NCBI GenBank assembly: GCA_911728435.2
Contig: OU452202.1
Coordinates: 24,655,135 to 24,719,134, forward strand
Length of the DNA stretch: 64,000 nt
Direction: 5' to 3'
From: Apoderus coryli
Taxonomy: Eukaryota; Arthropoda; Insecta; Coleoptera; Attelabidae
The notes under the pieces are model-generated. The model was not told the DNA's origin. It did not search any database and saw only the letters and a program-made list of their open reading frames with translations. This document shows positions 1 through 11,357 of this stretch, in pieces. Made by a program: the position numbers and the translations under genes. Positions within the stretch are counted from its first letter, which is position 1. Every line of letters starts with the position of its first letter.

Positions 1-20
1 GTGGAATACTCGTGGTTGTT

Positions 21-1349
21 TTATATAGGTAAATAGATGGGACTGTGAGCAAACGCCTCCCTACAAGTACCCCTAAAAGGAATATTAAAAATGCAACGCA
101 CTGCTCGTTTCTGTAGCATAACCACTCATACTAGACCTGCCCCAGACCACTATACCAAACGCAATTGCTGAATAGATCAATGCATAATATATTGAAAGTA
201 AGATATGCACACTCATGCAAGTCTTCAGCGAATTAATAATATATAAAGATGTATTAAGTTTCTTACAAAGGTGGTCTATATGCGTTACCCATCTGAAATC
301 CGCATCAACAAAAACTCCTAGCAGTTTAGCAGAATCTGATAGAGGAAGGTGGATATGATCAAAGTTTATGTTGAGATCCAATGTTCTGAACTTATTAAAG
401 TGTATAGCAACTGTTTTGTCAAAGTTGATCATCAGCCTGTTGCTCCGACACCACATTCGAAACTCATCGAGCGTGACATTTATCTTATGTTTTAGAATTT
501 CAGGATTCCTGTCAGACAATAAAAGAGTGGTGTCATCAGCATACATGTACTGAAAACCGTGTGTGATATTTGCAGGAAGATCGTTAATATAAAGTAAAAA
601 TAGCAATGGGCCCAGTATACTTCCCTGAGGAGTGCCGAGATCAACATTTAAGAAGTCTGATACAACAGATTCAATTTTAACCGTGATTTTTCGGTCCTCA
701 AAATAAGAATGTATCCACTGATTTATCGGTCTACGTATGCCAACTTGTTCTAATCTAGTCTCTATCAACAACGTCAAATGCGCTGCAAAAATCGAATAAA
801 AGAGTCACTACATGGGAGCCGTTATCAATGAGATCATGAACCTGTTGAACAAATTCGACAGTGCAGGTTTCAGTGGAAAAACCTTGTCTAAATCCGTGCT
901 GACAACCGCTTAACACATCACACTGGCTTAAAAAAAAAATCAAAAATTCTCTCGGCCACAAGCTTTTCAATCACCTTCAACACAGTGCTTATTAAAGCTA
1001 TTGGCATATAATTTGCTATGGCTTTCTGGTCACCCTTTTTATGTAATGGGATGATAACAGACCTCTTCAGTAGCTCCGGAAATCTCCCATGATGTACAGA
1101 CATACTTGACAACTCCGCTATTATGGGACAGAACACGTCAGAAGATTCCTTTAATACCTTTATTGGAATACTGTCTATACCCGTAGATTTTTTATTAGGG
1201 AATTTAGATATGACTCTTGCAACGTCCTCCGCTGACACTGGACCAAAAAACATACTTCTGGGATTATTCGTCCCCACAGTACAATGGGCAGACAAATTTC
1301 CATTAAAATGGGAATGTAGTTTATCCACAATTACAGAGTTGATCCACAA
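21..1349 (-). pseudogene. LINE reverse transcriptase relic (Jockey/CR1 group)
   Basis: This is the reverse-transcriptase region of a non-LTR retrotransposon, read from 1349 down to the window edge in three or four frames. In order it shows the fingers region (KSTGIDSIPIKVL, then IIPLHKKGDQKAIANY), the palm motif FDFCSAFDVVD, GTPQGSILGPLLF, the catalytic box YADDTTLL with both aspartates intact, and the thumb (LLGVFVDADFRWVTHI). Frame breaks lie near 930-970 at an A/T run, near 765-780, and near 115, after which the frame continues as LQKRAVRCIFNIPF. The endonuclease and ORF1 are absent, so it is 5' truncated. The 3' end runs off the window. The Jockey/CR1-group assignment is from general family pattern. 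Confidence 0.9.
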
Positions 1350-3752
1350 CTCATCAGTGGTGATCGGCAGGCGATGTAAATCAAATTTCCAACATTTACG
1401 AAGCGCTTATATTAGCATGAGACACCATATGACAACAAGATGTATGTGGCGACATCTAGTTTGAGCAGGTAATATGCCCTGTGAAGAAGTACACAAACGA
1501 TGGCCGGACAAGAATAGGAGTTGCAACAAAAAACACCTCTGAATTTTCTTATTTGCAAAACAGTATAATATCCGGGAGACTTTTTAAGCATATTGAGATC
1601 CAATAGATTTTAAAATCAATATTTTTAAGAACAACTGTAGGACTGCATACTTAAAATAATAATTTTTGCACTTTCCTGTATCTCAATAATAAAACATTAA
1701 TTGTTGCAGGTGCAATTGATATTTCAATTTGTGATTAGCATGTTGAGGATATTGTTCGATTTTTTTATTAGCCTTTGTTTCCCTAATCATAAACAAATTA
1801 AGAGAACGACAGTACTTAATAACATTTATAATTGAGATAAAACCAGTTCGATTGCTATATTTTGATTCAAAAAACTTTTACTGATATTTAAAAATGATAA
1901 ATTTTCTTTAAATGACGCAAATAAGAGATTAAATTATTTTATTGAATTGTTTGGCTAATTCGGCACTAATTTAATTTAAAATAAAATATCTACACCATGG
2001 CCACTAACACAGCCCTTTCGGATTAGTAATAAAAGCAGTTTCTTGTATCACAAAAAAGAAATAACTTTCAGATGAATTTCACCGCAGAACTAAATAATAG
2101 GAGATAATGAGAAGAAAATGCCAATAGAGGATTGCAACGAGATGTAGAACCAATTTTTCTCGCACAATGTTAACCTGTTTTATTCTGTCTTCAGTAATTC
2201 TACACGTGTATAATGAGACATAGATGACGCTGACCAAATGTCCCAATTACATAATATTAACCCTTACTCATTCTATTATCCAAATATGGATTTCAAAAGA
2301 AACAATTTTCACGCAACAATTTTTTCAACACTCCAAATTGCTGTTTTCAGCAATGAAGTCGACAATCTCTCGTTGGAATGGAGAATTTAAACGAGACAGC
2401 AGTCACGCAGTAGGTAGGTCGATTGGATTCGCATGCATTCAGTTATTGCAAACCACGTACGAAGGTCTATTATGGGTCATATCTCTTAGTCGACGATTAA
2501 TAAGCTCCATATCAAATGGACCAAATCTGGAAGATCTTTCTAAAGGTTCTCAACTTTTATCATCATTGCGTTATTAACTCCGTTAAGTTCTCTTAAACTG
2601 TGATCTATAGTATATCTCTTTAACGATGTGCATACCTCATTGCTAATAGAAATTATTATTAACTTTATTTTCTTGGTAAACTAATTGCAATGCCACACTT
2701 TTTATTATACTTTGAAACTACTACACGTGAAAGAATAGTGAATTTACAATTTTGTAAATATCAAAACCACAACCAATATTTATTTATTGAATAAAATTAT
2801 TAGTTTATGAGAAATATGGTACAAGTATAGTGTTAAATTGCTTTTAATACTGATATCTACATAAAAAAGTACGGTTTTCTAAGACTGTATTTGCATAATA
2901 TTTATTTTTGTTCTTATATAAAATGCAGACAATTAAATGTAACAATAATTATCGCCTATTTATGGACAAAAAGCGCTGGTCAAGGTATAAATTAATTTAC
3001 TGTTGTTTATAGCAATTATTTTTAAATTATTTTGCGGAATATTTAATTATACTTTTCGTCCGTAAACTTTACTGTGCCTTACTAGACTTTTTATCGCTTT
3101 ATCCGGATTTGGAAATTGGAACCGTTCTAGAGCAGGCCTCGACTGTCTGTGGACTGCGCTGAATTGATTTTGCCTTAGATGAAATTCGGCGTTTGTAATC
3201 GAATTACACCCAGCAAAAATGCGATTGCTTAGGTCCTCCACATTTTCCACAGGAGTAGTGTAAACTAAGGACTGCACATGAAAAAATCTCGTCAACGTTA
3301 CTGATTTTTAGTCGAATTTTTCGCAAATATTATTTGAATTTCAAAATCCCTGGCGATCCTGAGATATAAAATCCTATTATTAAATACTATTGGACAATAT
3401 TTTACACTGCATAATTTAAAAAAGGAAAGTGTAACATTTCTTATAATATACTCTGCATAATTTAATTTCGTTTTCCTACAAATACTTTTAGGAAACGGCC
3501 CTGGTCACAGTAATTACTGTTGTCATTTTTTCTTTCTGATTTGAAATCGATTATTGATACCTACTACTTGTTATTAAGAAAATCAATAGACATTTTTCCG
3601 CAATCTTCAACAAAACATTGTTAATAATATTTTTTTTGCTTTAAGTAAAAATATTGTTCCCATTTTTCAATTATAACAATAAAACAAATAGTTTGTAAAC
3701 ATGACGTATTCTGTAAAATAGAAATGTTTTTATTGTATTTCAATTTTTACAG
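1350..3752. other. AT-rich stretch, no supported gene
   Basis: I see no recognisable coding sequence or terminal repeats here. Open frames at 2224-2577 and 3047-3295 are short, lack known motifs and have no flanking support. Confidence 0.5.
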
Positions 3753-4015
3753 TATTCAAGATCCTCATCAAGGATGTCGTCATTTCGAACGCATCAGTTA
3801 CATCGAGACAAGCCGCGAGGTCCTACAGGAATCAAAAGAGTATGAGGCCATTGGAATGGCATTCGAATCACCATAGTACGTGAGAAACGACCACATTCGA
3901 AGGGATGAGGAGGCGGAGCAGTTTCAGGCCTTCTGAAAACGAAAGAAGTGCCCCTGGCGGAATAGAAGTCTTGCTTCCAGGGCTCTGCAATCAGATAGCT
4001 CTTTCCACCGTTTTA
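3753..4015 (+). pseudogene. Possible unidentified degraded exon
   Basis: This block is richer in GC than its surroundings and is bounded by a pyrimidine-rich acceptor-like TTTTTACAG (ending 3752) and a donor-like GTGAGT just after 4015. One frame reads a polar, protein-like stretch (CRHFERISYIETSREVLQES, EYEAIGMAFESP), a stop, then YVRNDHIRRDEEAEQFQAF and another stop. I do not recognise the protein. It may be a pseudo-exon of a host gene or the end of an LTR element, since the sequence just downstream contains AATAAA. The call rests on composition and splice-like borders only. Confidence 0.25.
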
Positions 4016-4160
4016 GTGAGTGAGTCGACTTTATACAAAATCAGTATTCAGGTCTGGGGATTTGGTAACAATTCGTGTTGGATTTCGGTTATAGCCGAAT
4101 AAACACGCATGTTTCGTATTTTATAATACCAGGAACACATTATTTGCTATAATATATTAA

Positions 4161-5133
4161 AAAGTAGATCAACAAAATTCTGACACCATCTCAATAAAGA
4201 GAGGTGTACGTCAAGGTTGTGTTCTGTCACCTATTTTGTTTAATGCCTACTCTGAAGAGCTTGTAAAAAAGGCAATGGAAAATGACAGTGCAGGAATAAA
4301 AGTAAATGGAGTGCCTATAGTTGTTCTAAGATACGCTAATGATACCGTAATTTTAACGGGAAACCTGAAAGATCTACAAAGAATCATGGACAAACTTGTT
4401 CGATATAGCGAAGAATACGCCCTTACACTCAACGTAAACAAAACAAAGTTCATGAAAATAACAACGAACAGATAATCGTCAAAAGTGAACCCATCGAACA
4501 GGTAGAGAAGAGTATACATATCTTGGAACAACAGTTACTTGTAATAACGACTACACGAAAGAAATAAAAGCACGCATGGAAATAGCAAGGTCCAATTTCA
4601 ATAGCATGAAAAGAGTTTTGTGCAATAGAGGTCTAAGCCTAAAACTGAGACTGAGACTAGTTAGATGTTATGTTTTTGCCACTCTGCTTTATGGCGTCGA
4701 GGCATGGACTTTGAACGCAGAAATAACCAAAAGACTAGAAGCTTTTGAAATGTGGGTGTACAGAAGAGTACTGCAGGTGACATGGGTCGATCGGATAACT
4801 AACTTAGAAATACTTGAGCGACTAAACATAGAAAGAGAGTTGTTAATAACAATTAAAAGCAGAACACTTCAGTATCTCGGCCATGCGACTCTTGGACCAA
4901 GATACGTCTTACTTCAATTGATAATGCAGGTAAGGATCCAAGGTACAAGAAGCGTGGGTAGAAGAAGGATATCCTGGTTGAGAAACTTGAGAGAGTGGTT
5001 TAAATGTTCCTCGATAGAGCTTTTTAGAGCAGCTGCATCCAAAATAAGAATTGTTATGATGATCGCCATCTTCGTCGCGGAGATGGCACCTAGAGAGAGA
5101 GAGAGCCGTAGATTAATAAAAAAAATAAAATAA
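4161..5133 (+). pseudogene. RTE-clade LINE reverse transcriptase relic, 3' half
   Basis: This is the C-terminal half of an RTE (BovB-like) reverse transcriptase. The sequence starts at the palm motif (GVRQGCVLSPILFN), goes through the catalytic box, then EEYTYLGTTVT, VRCYVFATLLYGVEAWTL, FEMWVYRRVLQVTW and the basic C-terminal GRRRISWLRNLREW. The catalytic box reads YANDTV, so the first aspartate is lost. The first frame is open from 4161 to a stop at 4473. A roughly 2-bp shift near 4504 moves the rest into the frame that ends at 5133. The tail is a short A/ATA-rich run (5110-5140), as in other RTE elements. The element is 5' truncated. Confidence 0.88.
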
Positions 5134-5140
5134 TAAAAAG

Positions 5141-8085
5141 TCTAAAATATTGAAAATTGCTATTTTTATTTGATTAATTCGAAGAAATAATCCTCATTTT
5201 GTTTACGTCCATAAATTTGATCGTAAATATTATACGACGCTGATGACAGTTTAGGACGAAACTAGTTTAAACATTTTTATTGTTTAATATTTGATTGTTT
5301 TGTTGGTTTTTCGGGCAAGCGATAATTTCGCTAGGCGGCACTGCCTTCTTATACAGGTGTTATTTATCCAACGAATAAATTTTAAATATTCACTTAGTTA
5401 ATTATTAAAGTAAAACATAAAAATGTCGGCAAATCTTACTTTGTATTCATTGTGACAATATGTGTCTAGGTTGTTTTTATAAATAAACAAATACTTGAAA
5501 ATCGAGGTTTGTATTTTTTTTTCCTCGACAAGTTTGAAAAATATTAAATAGCTACTACATACGATAGAATAAGTGTTATTTAGTTTCAAACTGTTTTTAT
5601 TTAAAATAATAAAAAAAAACTAGCATCAAACAACCCTGAAATGTTTAACTTACCATTCATGGTGCAATTCAATAACGACTAGGTAGGTAATATGTAATTA
5701 TAAAAAGTTTATAAATATGTAGTTAATATCGATTTAATCAGATTTTAGAACTCAATAAAAATGGCATTTTGATGAGTAAAATTGTTTGAAGCACTTACAA
5801 ATTAGTCATTAGTTTTATTTACTGGGTCAGATATAGATATGCAGAGCTTAGCAGGATTTTAAACATTCATAACTACAAGCTCATGGACGGAGTCCTCTGC
5901 AACATTATTCAAGACATAAGTCTGTCGAATCCGCTTAGCACTTTCTTTTTGAGATTAGCGGCCTAAAGTCCAGTTTAAATTATATATCGAATCTTAAGAT
6001 ATTATAACAATAAAATAAATAATGACGTACAATGACAGATAGTCCTCACAGCTACTTCATTTCAAATGGTTTACTGGATAAGTCTCTATGTTTGTTTGCA
6101 GTATAACAAAATCGTTGATTAATAGGGGTCATTAATGAACGATTTTGAGTGCGTTAAAATACATAATTAATAGACGGTCGACGGAAAATAATAGTAAAAA
6201 TTAATTTGATAAAACCTTTGAAACTTAATATTTTTCAAATGGAAACTCAATTTTTTGCAATTTAACACTTTTCTATTTTATACAGTGTGACCCCCATTTG
6301 TGAATTATTAATTTGTTGTTCGATTTTGATAGGATTTTTTTAAGCCACAAAGGTTGATGTTTCGTGTACTTCTTAGAAGAAAACTATTAAATTTGGTTTA
6401 ATTTTCATATTGTGTAGTGGTTATGATTTCAAATTTTATTTTACTTTAATTTTGTTTTCTTTTTGTTTGTTTTTTTCTTTGTATTCATTGCAGTTCAAAT
6501 TGATTTAATTAATTGTATGTTTTCGGGAATTGTTATAGATGTAGTAAAGTGTTAATTTTTCAGTACGGGTTAGAATATCAAAATCAGTTTTACTGCCTTC
6601 TAACCCCTTTTGCAGTTATTTTTTTGGCTTGTTGTAGTTATGATTGCTGTTGACATATTGTAATTGTGATTGCGTTTTTATTATGTTACACGTTATGCAT
6701 TGTAAGTTTTTCTTTATATATGCAAATAAACTGTTTATTATTATTATTATGTAATCTCTTTTTGGAGCAAAATATGCCACATTTCTACAAAACCCAAGAC
6801 CTACTACGTCAGGGTTTGTTAGAAAGATTCACCACAGAACATTATTTGAGCATATCGTATTTAAAGACAATATAAATTTAAATGATTATTTATGAAACAT
6901 TTTTTTTATAGTTACATACACATTTCTCGCAAATTTGTCTTCAAATTTGACAGTAGCCTACTGCTTTAATTCAGTTTATTAAAATTGGTTGAAAATATAT
7001 CCTATACGGGATGTTCAATAAGTAAAAATAAATTGTTATAGCAAATTTACATGACTCTATCACATAAAAACAGTGTATAAAAGTTTTCAGAAAAACAGAA
7101 AAGTCTGCATGAAATTTGAATTTTTCTAGTTGGGCAAGTCTGTACAATTTTTGTTGTTTTTATTTTAGATTCTGTGACACCTTTAAATATTGTAATTATT
7201 TTTTTAACAAAACGTAGGTACTCAATAGAGATTTTTATTGTCAGCTTCCTTGCGTTTTTCTTTTTATAGTGTACTTTCAGCTACGTCAGATTTGTCAATA
7301 TTTACCTACAAATCAACAAAACAATTAATTTTTGGTAAATATTGGTTGTAAGAATATGTAAATTGGTTGGTTTTTACCCTTGAACGTAATTATTTTCATT
7401 ATCACAGAAACAATTTGAACAATTTTTTAAAATGGAATGTTGCGGGTACAAAAATATATAAATGAATGAATACCTATGTAATTAGTTTTCACATCACGAA
7501 AATAATAAATAAAATTTATATTCAAAATGTCCGGTGTGATTATAAATGCATTTCACTAGTTTAGTATCATTATGATGTCAAAATTACGTTTTGGCAAACA
7601 CGCACTATTGTACGTTTAATATAAATTGCTTCCTTTATGATTTTTGTTAATGTGACCCCCAATATATTTTTCCTTATTTCGAACAATGAAAATTAAAATA
7701 TTTTAATTCCTCCATAAAAAATGCTGACGACCTTTTATTGTACAAATTTAGGACTATCGGCAAATTTAGACAAGAAATGGCCAATTTGCCCTGTCAAACA
7801 ATTCTAAAATACGCATATAAGTCAACTTTCTACAATTTATTCTCAAAATTTGCCAATTTCGGCAATTTTGTTCCCTGTAAAAATTGATTCCATTGAGAAA
7901 ATAATATTTTTTTTTGAATTTTTTTACCTAAAGAGAGAAAATTCTTGACCTCCACGCTTGTACGAAAGAATCTGGCTTTGCAAATGTGATTTACTAATTC
8001 TTACTTCATGCAAACGTTTTCTCAGTAAGTAACACTGGGTTATTCGTCTACAGAAATTATTGCTAATACAGAAACATGGACGCTA
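5141..8085. other. AT-rich stretch, no supported gene
   Basis: No coding sequence is supported over this roughly 2.9-kb stretch. It contains a hammerhead-like CTGATGA/GAAAC pair (5240-5262) and a possible LINE 3' tail near 6690-6752, both listed separately. Confidence 0.5.
6690..6752 (+). repeat. Possible LINE 3' tail with TTA microsatellite
   Basis: A polyadenylation-type AATAAA is followed directly by a TTA microsatellite. This is the same arrangement as at the end of the LINE relic at 13412-14290. No coding part of a LINE is visible upstream, so this may be a heavily 5'-truncated insertion or chance. Confidence 0.3.
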
Positions 8086-8655
8086 TTGTTTTATGAATGT
8101 TACTTTCACGAACAGGGAAAGTATCCAATTTTGACACATATTTTCAATACTTGTATCTTAGAAAAAAAGTTTCCATCAAGATTGAAGCAGGCGGTTGTGG
8201 TTCCATTGCCAAAAAAACCAAATTCTGAACAGTTGTCAGATCTCAGGCCAATAAGTTTATTAACAGTTTTTTCAAAAATTATGGTTATTTGAAATCAAAT
8301 TCTCTTTTTTCACAATATCAATCAAGATTTCGAAAAGGGTATGGTACTACCACTGCGTTAGCAAAAGTAGTTGATGATCTACTTATTAACATGGATGATG
8401 GTGAGGTAAGTGCGCTGACGCTTCTTGATTATAGCAAGGCTTTCGACACTATAGAACATCGTCTGCTTTGTGCCAAGTTAAAATATTATGGCTTCAATCT
8501 TGATAGTGTCGAACTAATTAGATCATATCTGACTAATCGTAGTCAGGTAGTTCAATGTATGGGTGAAAAATTGTTACCTTTAAGATTGATTAGAGGCGTG
8601 CCACAGGGATCACCTTTGGGCCCGCTTCTTTTTGTCATTTTTATCATGGATTTAC
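8086..8655 (+). pseudogene. LINE reverse transcriptase fragment
   Basis: This is the N-terminal and palm part of a non-LTR reverse transcriptase. It shows VVVPLPKKPNSEQLSDLRPI, a break at 8289 where about 20 expected residues are missing, then SRFRKGYGTTTALAKVVDDL, LLDYSKAFDTIEH and GVPQGSPLGPLLFVIF. The match ends near 8655, before the YADD box. The closest relative in this window is the minus-strand relic at 49105-49668 (shared LDFSKAFDT, AKLKYYGF/AKLHYYGF). It is truncated at both ends and inactive. Confidence 0.85.
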
Positions 8656-8939
8656 AATTTATATTATATCGTGTCGGGAAAGTTTTGGGGAGACGCAACC
8701 GGAAGTGGCTTCAGTCATTTTATAGGTAAATAAGTAGATTTAAAAAGTGTCTGTCTCTATCCACGATAACTCACTTAACATATTTATATTTTAACCAAAT
8801 TTGGTACAAAAATACTACAGGATATCTCTAGTTTCTGATTAACTTTTGGAAAACATTGAGCGTAGGCAAGAGGTTTTAAAAACGGTTCACAAATTTTTAG
8901 TTCATAAATATATCCAAAATATTGAATAATTTTTCATTG

Positions 8940-9918
8940 ATTTAATACAGTGGTCGCCAAGCCGTCGATCGCGAGCCCCTGGTAGCTCGCGAAGAGATTT
9001 CTGGTACGTACATATCTATCTACATGGAAAACGACATGCGGAGGATTCCTCATTAAGGATAGTTTCTTAGGTCTTGATTAGGTCCTGTATGATAGCGTCC
9101 TATACCAAACCAAGGCACCAAAAAATTGAAATCTGTTTTCCTAATAATGGGGTCATGAAATTTACGCAGGACAATGATATTATGAAGGGCTATTTGCATG
9201 CCAAACGACATTCTTCGAAACGGTCATTAAGGATAGTTTCTTAGGTCTTGATTAGGTCCTGTATGATAGCGTCCTATACCAAATCAAGGCACCAAAAAAT
9301 TGAAATCTGGTCCCCTAATAATGGGGTCATGAAATTTACGCAGGACAATGATATTATGAAGGGCTATTTGCATGCCAAACGACATTCTTCGGAACGGTCA
9401 TTAAGGATAGATTCTTACGTCTTGATTAAGTCCTGCATGATAGCGTCCTATACCAAACCAAGGCCCCAAAAAATTAAAATCTGTTTTCCTAATAATGAGG
9501 TTGTGAAATTTACGCAGGACAATGATATTATGAAGGGCTATTTGCATGCTAAACGACATTCTTCGGAACGGTCATTAAGGATAGTTTCTTAGGTCTTGGT
9601 TAGGTCCTGTATGATAGCGTCCTATACCAAACCAAAGCCCCAAAAAATTTAAACATGTTTTCCTAAGAATGGGGTCGTGAAATTTAATTTACGCAGGACA
9701 ATGATATTATGAAGGGATATTTTCATGCCAAACGACATACGCCTAAACGGTTATTAAGGATAATTTCTTAGGTCTTGATTAGGTCCTGTATGATAGCGTC
9801 TTGTACCACACCAAGACCCCAAAAACACTGTACATTAAAAAAAAAAAGTACACTGTGCAATCTACAATTACCGAAGGTGCTCAATAGATTCAGAAGGTTG
9901 GCGACCACTGATTTAATA
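8940..9918. mobile_element. Non-autonomous hAT element with 8-bp target duplication
   Basis: The element spans 8948-9910 (963 bp). It begins CAGTGGTCGCCAA and ends TTGGCGACCACTG, a perfect 13-bp terminal inverted repeat of hAT type. It is flanked by a perfect 8-bp duplication ATTTAATA at 8940-8947 and 9911-9918, the target length of hAT transposases. Just inside the 5' end is a perfect 8-bp hairpin (TCGCGAGC at 8969-8976, GCTCGCGA at 8985-8992). The interior is almost wholly a 174-bp tandem repeat. No transposase is encoded, so mobility would have needed one in trans. The intact duplication suggests a fairly recent insertion. Confidence 0.92.
9000..9840 (+). repeat. 174-bp tandem repeat, about 4.5 copies
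   Basis: The marker GTCTTGATTAGGTCCTG or a close variant starts at 9071, 9245, 9419, 9593 and 9772. The spacing is therefore 174, 174, 174 and 179 bp; the last unit has a short AATTT-type insertion. Because 174 is 58 codons, frames run through adjacent units and create protein-like open frames (for example 9248-9592) that I do not take as genes. Other copies lie on the minus strand at 22236-22395, 25500-25676 and 29125-29873. Confidence 0.95.
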
Positions 9919-10468
9919 GAATATAACCTAAAAAATTTAACATACAAATGTAGATCCCATAGGCGTTCGGAAAGAGGGTAAAAAGTGGTTGTAATTTAAC
10001 ATTATTTTGTTAAGAAACAGAATTTTTAATAAAGAATAAATTGATCTCATACAATAATTAATTTTAATAATAAATAAATCATAAAGGTCTTATTAAATAG
10101 ACACACTGTATGTCGGTTCGGTGTCTCTTCCATCACAAATGTATTGATTTAACCTACAGAGACATCTGTTAGAAGGTATATAAACCAATCATTCGTTAGC
10201 CGTGTGCGTTCTAGAAGCACAATAGAAGATAACTGTACACCGATTACTTTATGGATTTTTGAATATTGAATTACTTATTTGGCCTGTAGTAGTTGTGGAA
10301 TTGGGTGGGCAGATGACGCTTTAATCTGAAAATAATAAATCTATGCTTCAAACAAACCTTAATGTAATCTTTAGTTCAACAATTTGCATGATAAACAGCT
10401 ATTATTTGGTCGTCGTGCCATAGACATGTGGATCATGATAAAAATTAAAAAAATTTATATATTTTCTC
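9919..10468. other. Intergenic, no supported gene
   Basis: Nothing coding is recognisable. A TATATAAA box at 10177-10184 followed by GC-richer sequence could belong to a promoter or LTR, but I find no matching ends. Confidence 0.4.
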
Positions 10469-11357
10469 CAAGATTAATGCCGAGAAGAGCACCGCGCTCC
10501 TCATCAGAAGAAGACAAGTGCGCCCCGACGACTTCGTCAACATCGAGGGTACTGACATACAATGGCAGGACACTGCAAAGTACCTGGGGGTAACTTTGGA
10601 CAGATCCCTGTCATGGAGACCGCACATCAAGAAGAGCATCGCGAATGCCAAAGGCATCATTTCGAAGCTCTACCCGATGATCTGCAGAAAGAGCAAGATG
10701 CCCTTGCAGGTCAAGCTCCAAATGGTTAAGGCAGTCGTGCGACCTGCCTTGACCTATGCCAGTTCAGTATGGGGATACGCGGCACCATCGTACCTGAAAC
10801 GATTGGCGGCCACGGAGAACAAGGCAAGAAGGATGGCAGTGGGTGCAGCCTGGTTTGTGTCAAACGCACAGATCCGAAGGGACCTCAAACTCGACGCCCT
10901 CAGGGACGTCATGAGGTTGAGAGCCCAGAAGGTCTTTGCTATGGCAGAGACCCATGCAAACCCACTGATTCGCGAAGCAGTCAACTACAACGTAGAAGAC
11001 GATGCCAGGCGGTACCGGAGACCGAGGAGTCAACTCTGACGAAGGAATCCACAGGACTAGGACACCAATTAATATTGTTTCTTTCAGGTCAGGCATACTC
11101 ATCAAAATGTATGTTTCAGAGTGTTTTCTAGGCACCACCAACAGAGGACAACAGCAACAGACGACAATCAACATCAGAAGACAACAGCAACAGAGGACAA
11201 TCAAGCGAGGACATGGAAAAGGGAGGGCTCCCGAGCCGTACTACAAAGATAAGGCAGAGTGTTAGTTTGGGCTAGAGTCCCACACTACCTAGGGAAGTGG
11301 TAAGGAACTCCCTAGGTGTCGTGATGATTTCTCTGCCTTGGCATAATCAAAAAAAAA
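10469..11357 (+). pseudogene. Jockey-type LINE 3' end, copy 1
   Basis: This is the C-terminal part of a Jockey-clade reverse transcriptase plus 3' UTR, GC-rich against its surroundings. The frame starts with INAEKSTALLIRRRQVRPDD, goes on through DTAKYLGVTLDRSLSWRPHI, VVRPALTYASSVWGYAA and the C-terminal DARRYRRPRSQL, and stops at 11039. The 3' UTR has CAACAG-type repeats (11145-11205) and ends TGCCTTGGCATAATC followed by an A-run to 11357. The palm with the catalytic box is missing (5' truncation). A second copy is at 32357-32876. Confidence 0.9.

Noticed and set aside
2224..2577. 117-codon open frame on the plus strand
   Set aside because: No recognised motif, biased hydrophobic/serine composition from AT-rich sequence and no neighbouring element ends.
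9248..9592. 114-codon open frame with internal repeats
   Set aside because: Produced by the 174-bp tandem repeat whose length is a multiple of three; no independent coding evidence.
9000..9840. Regular repeats considered as a CRISPR array
   Set aside because: Units are contiguous without unique spacers and lie in a eukaryotic transposon.
10177..10250. TATATAAA box as promoter or solo LTR
   Set aside because: No LTR ends, no target duplication and no gene downstream in the right position.
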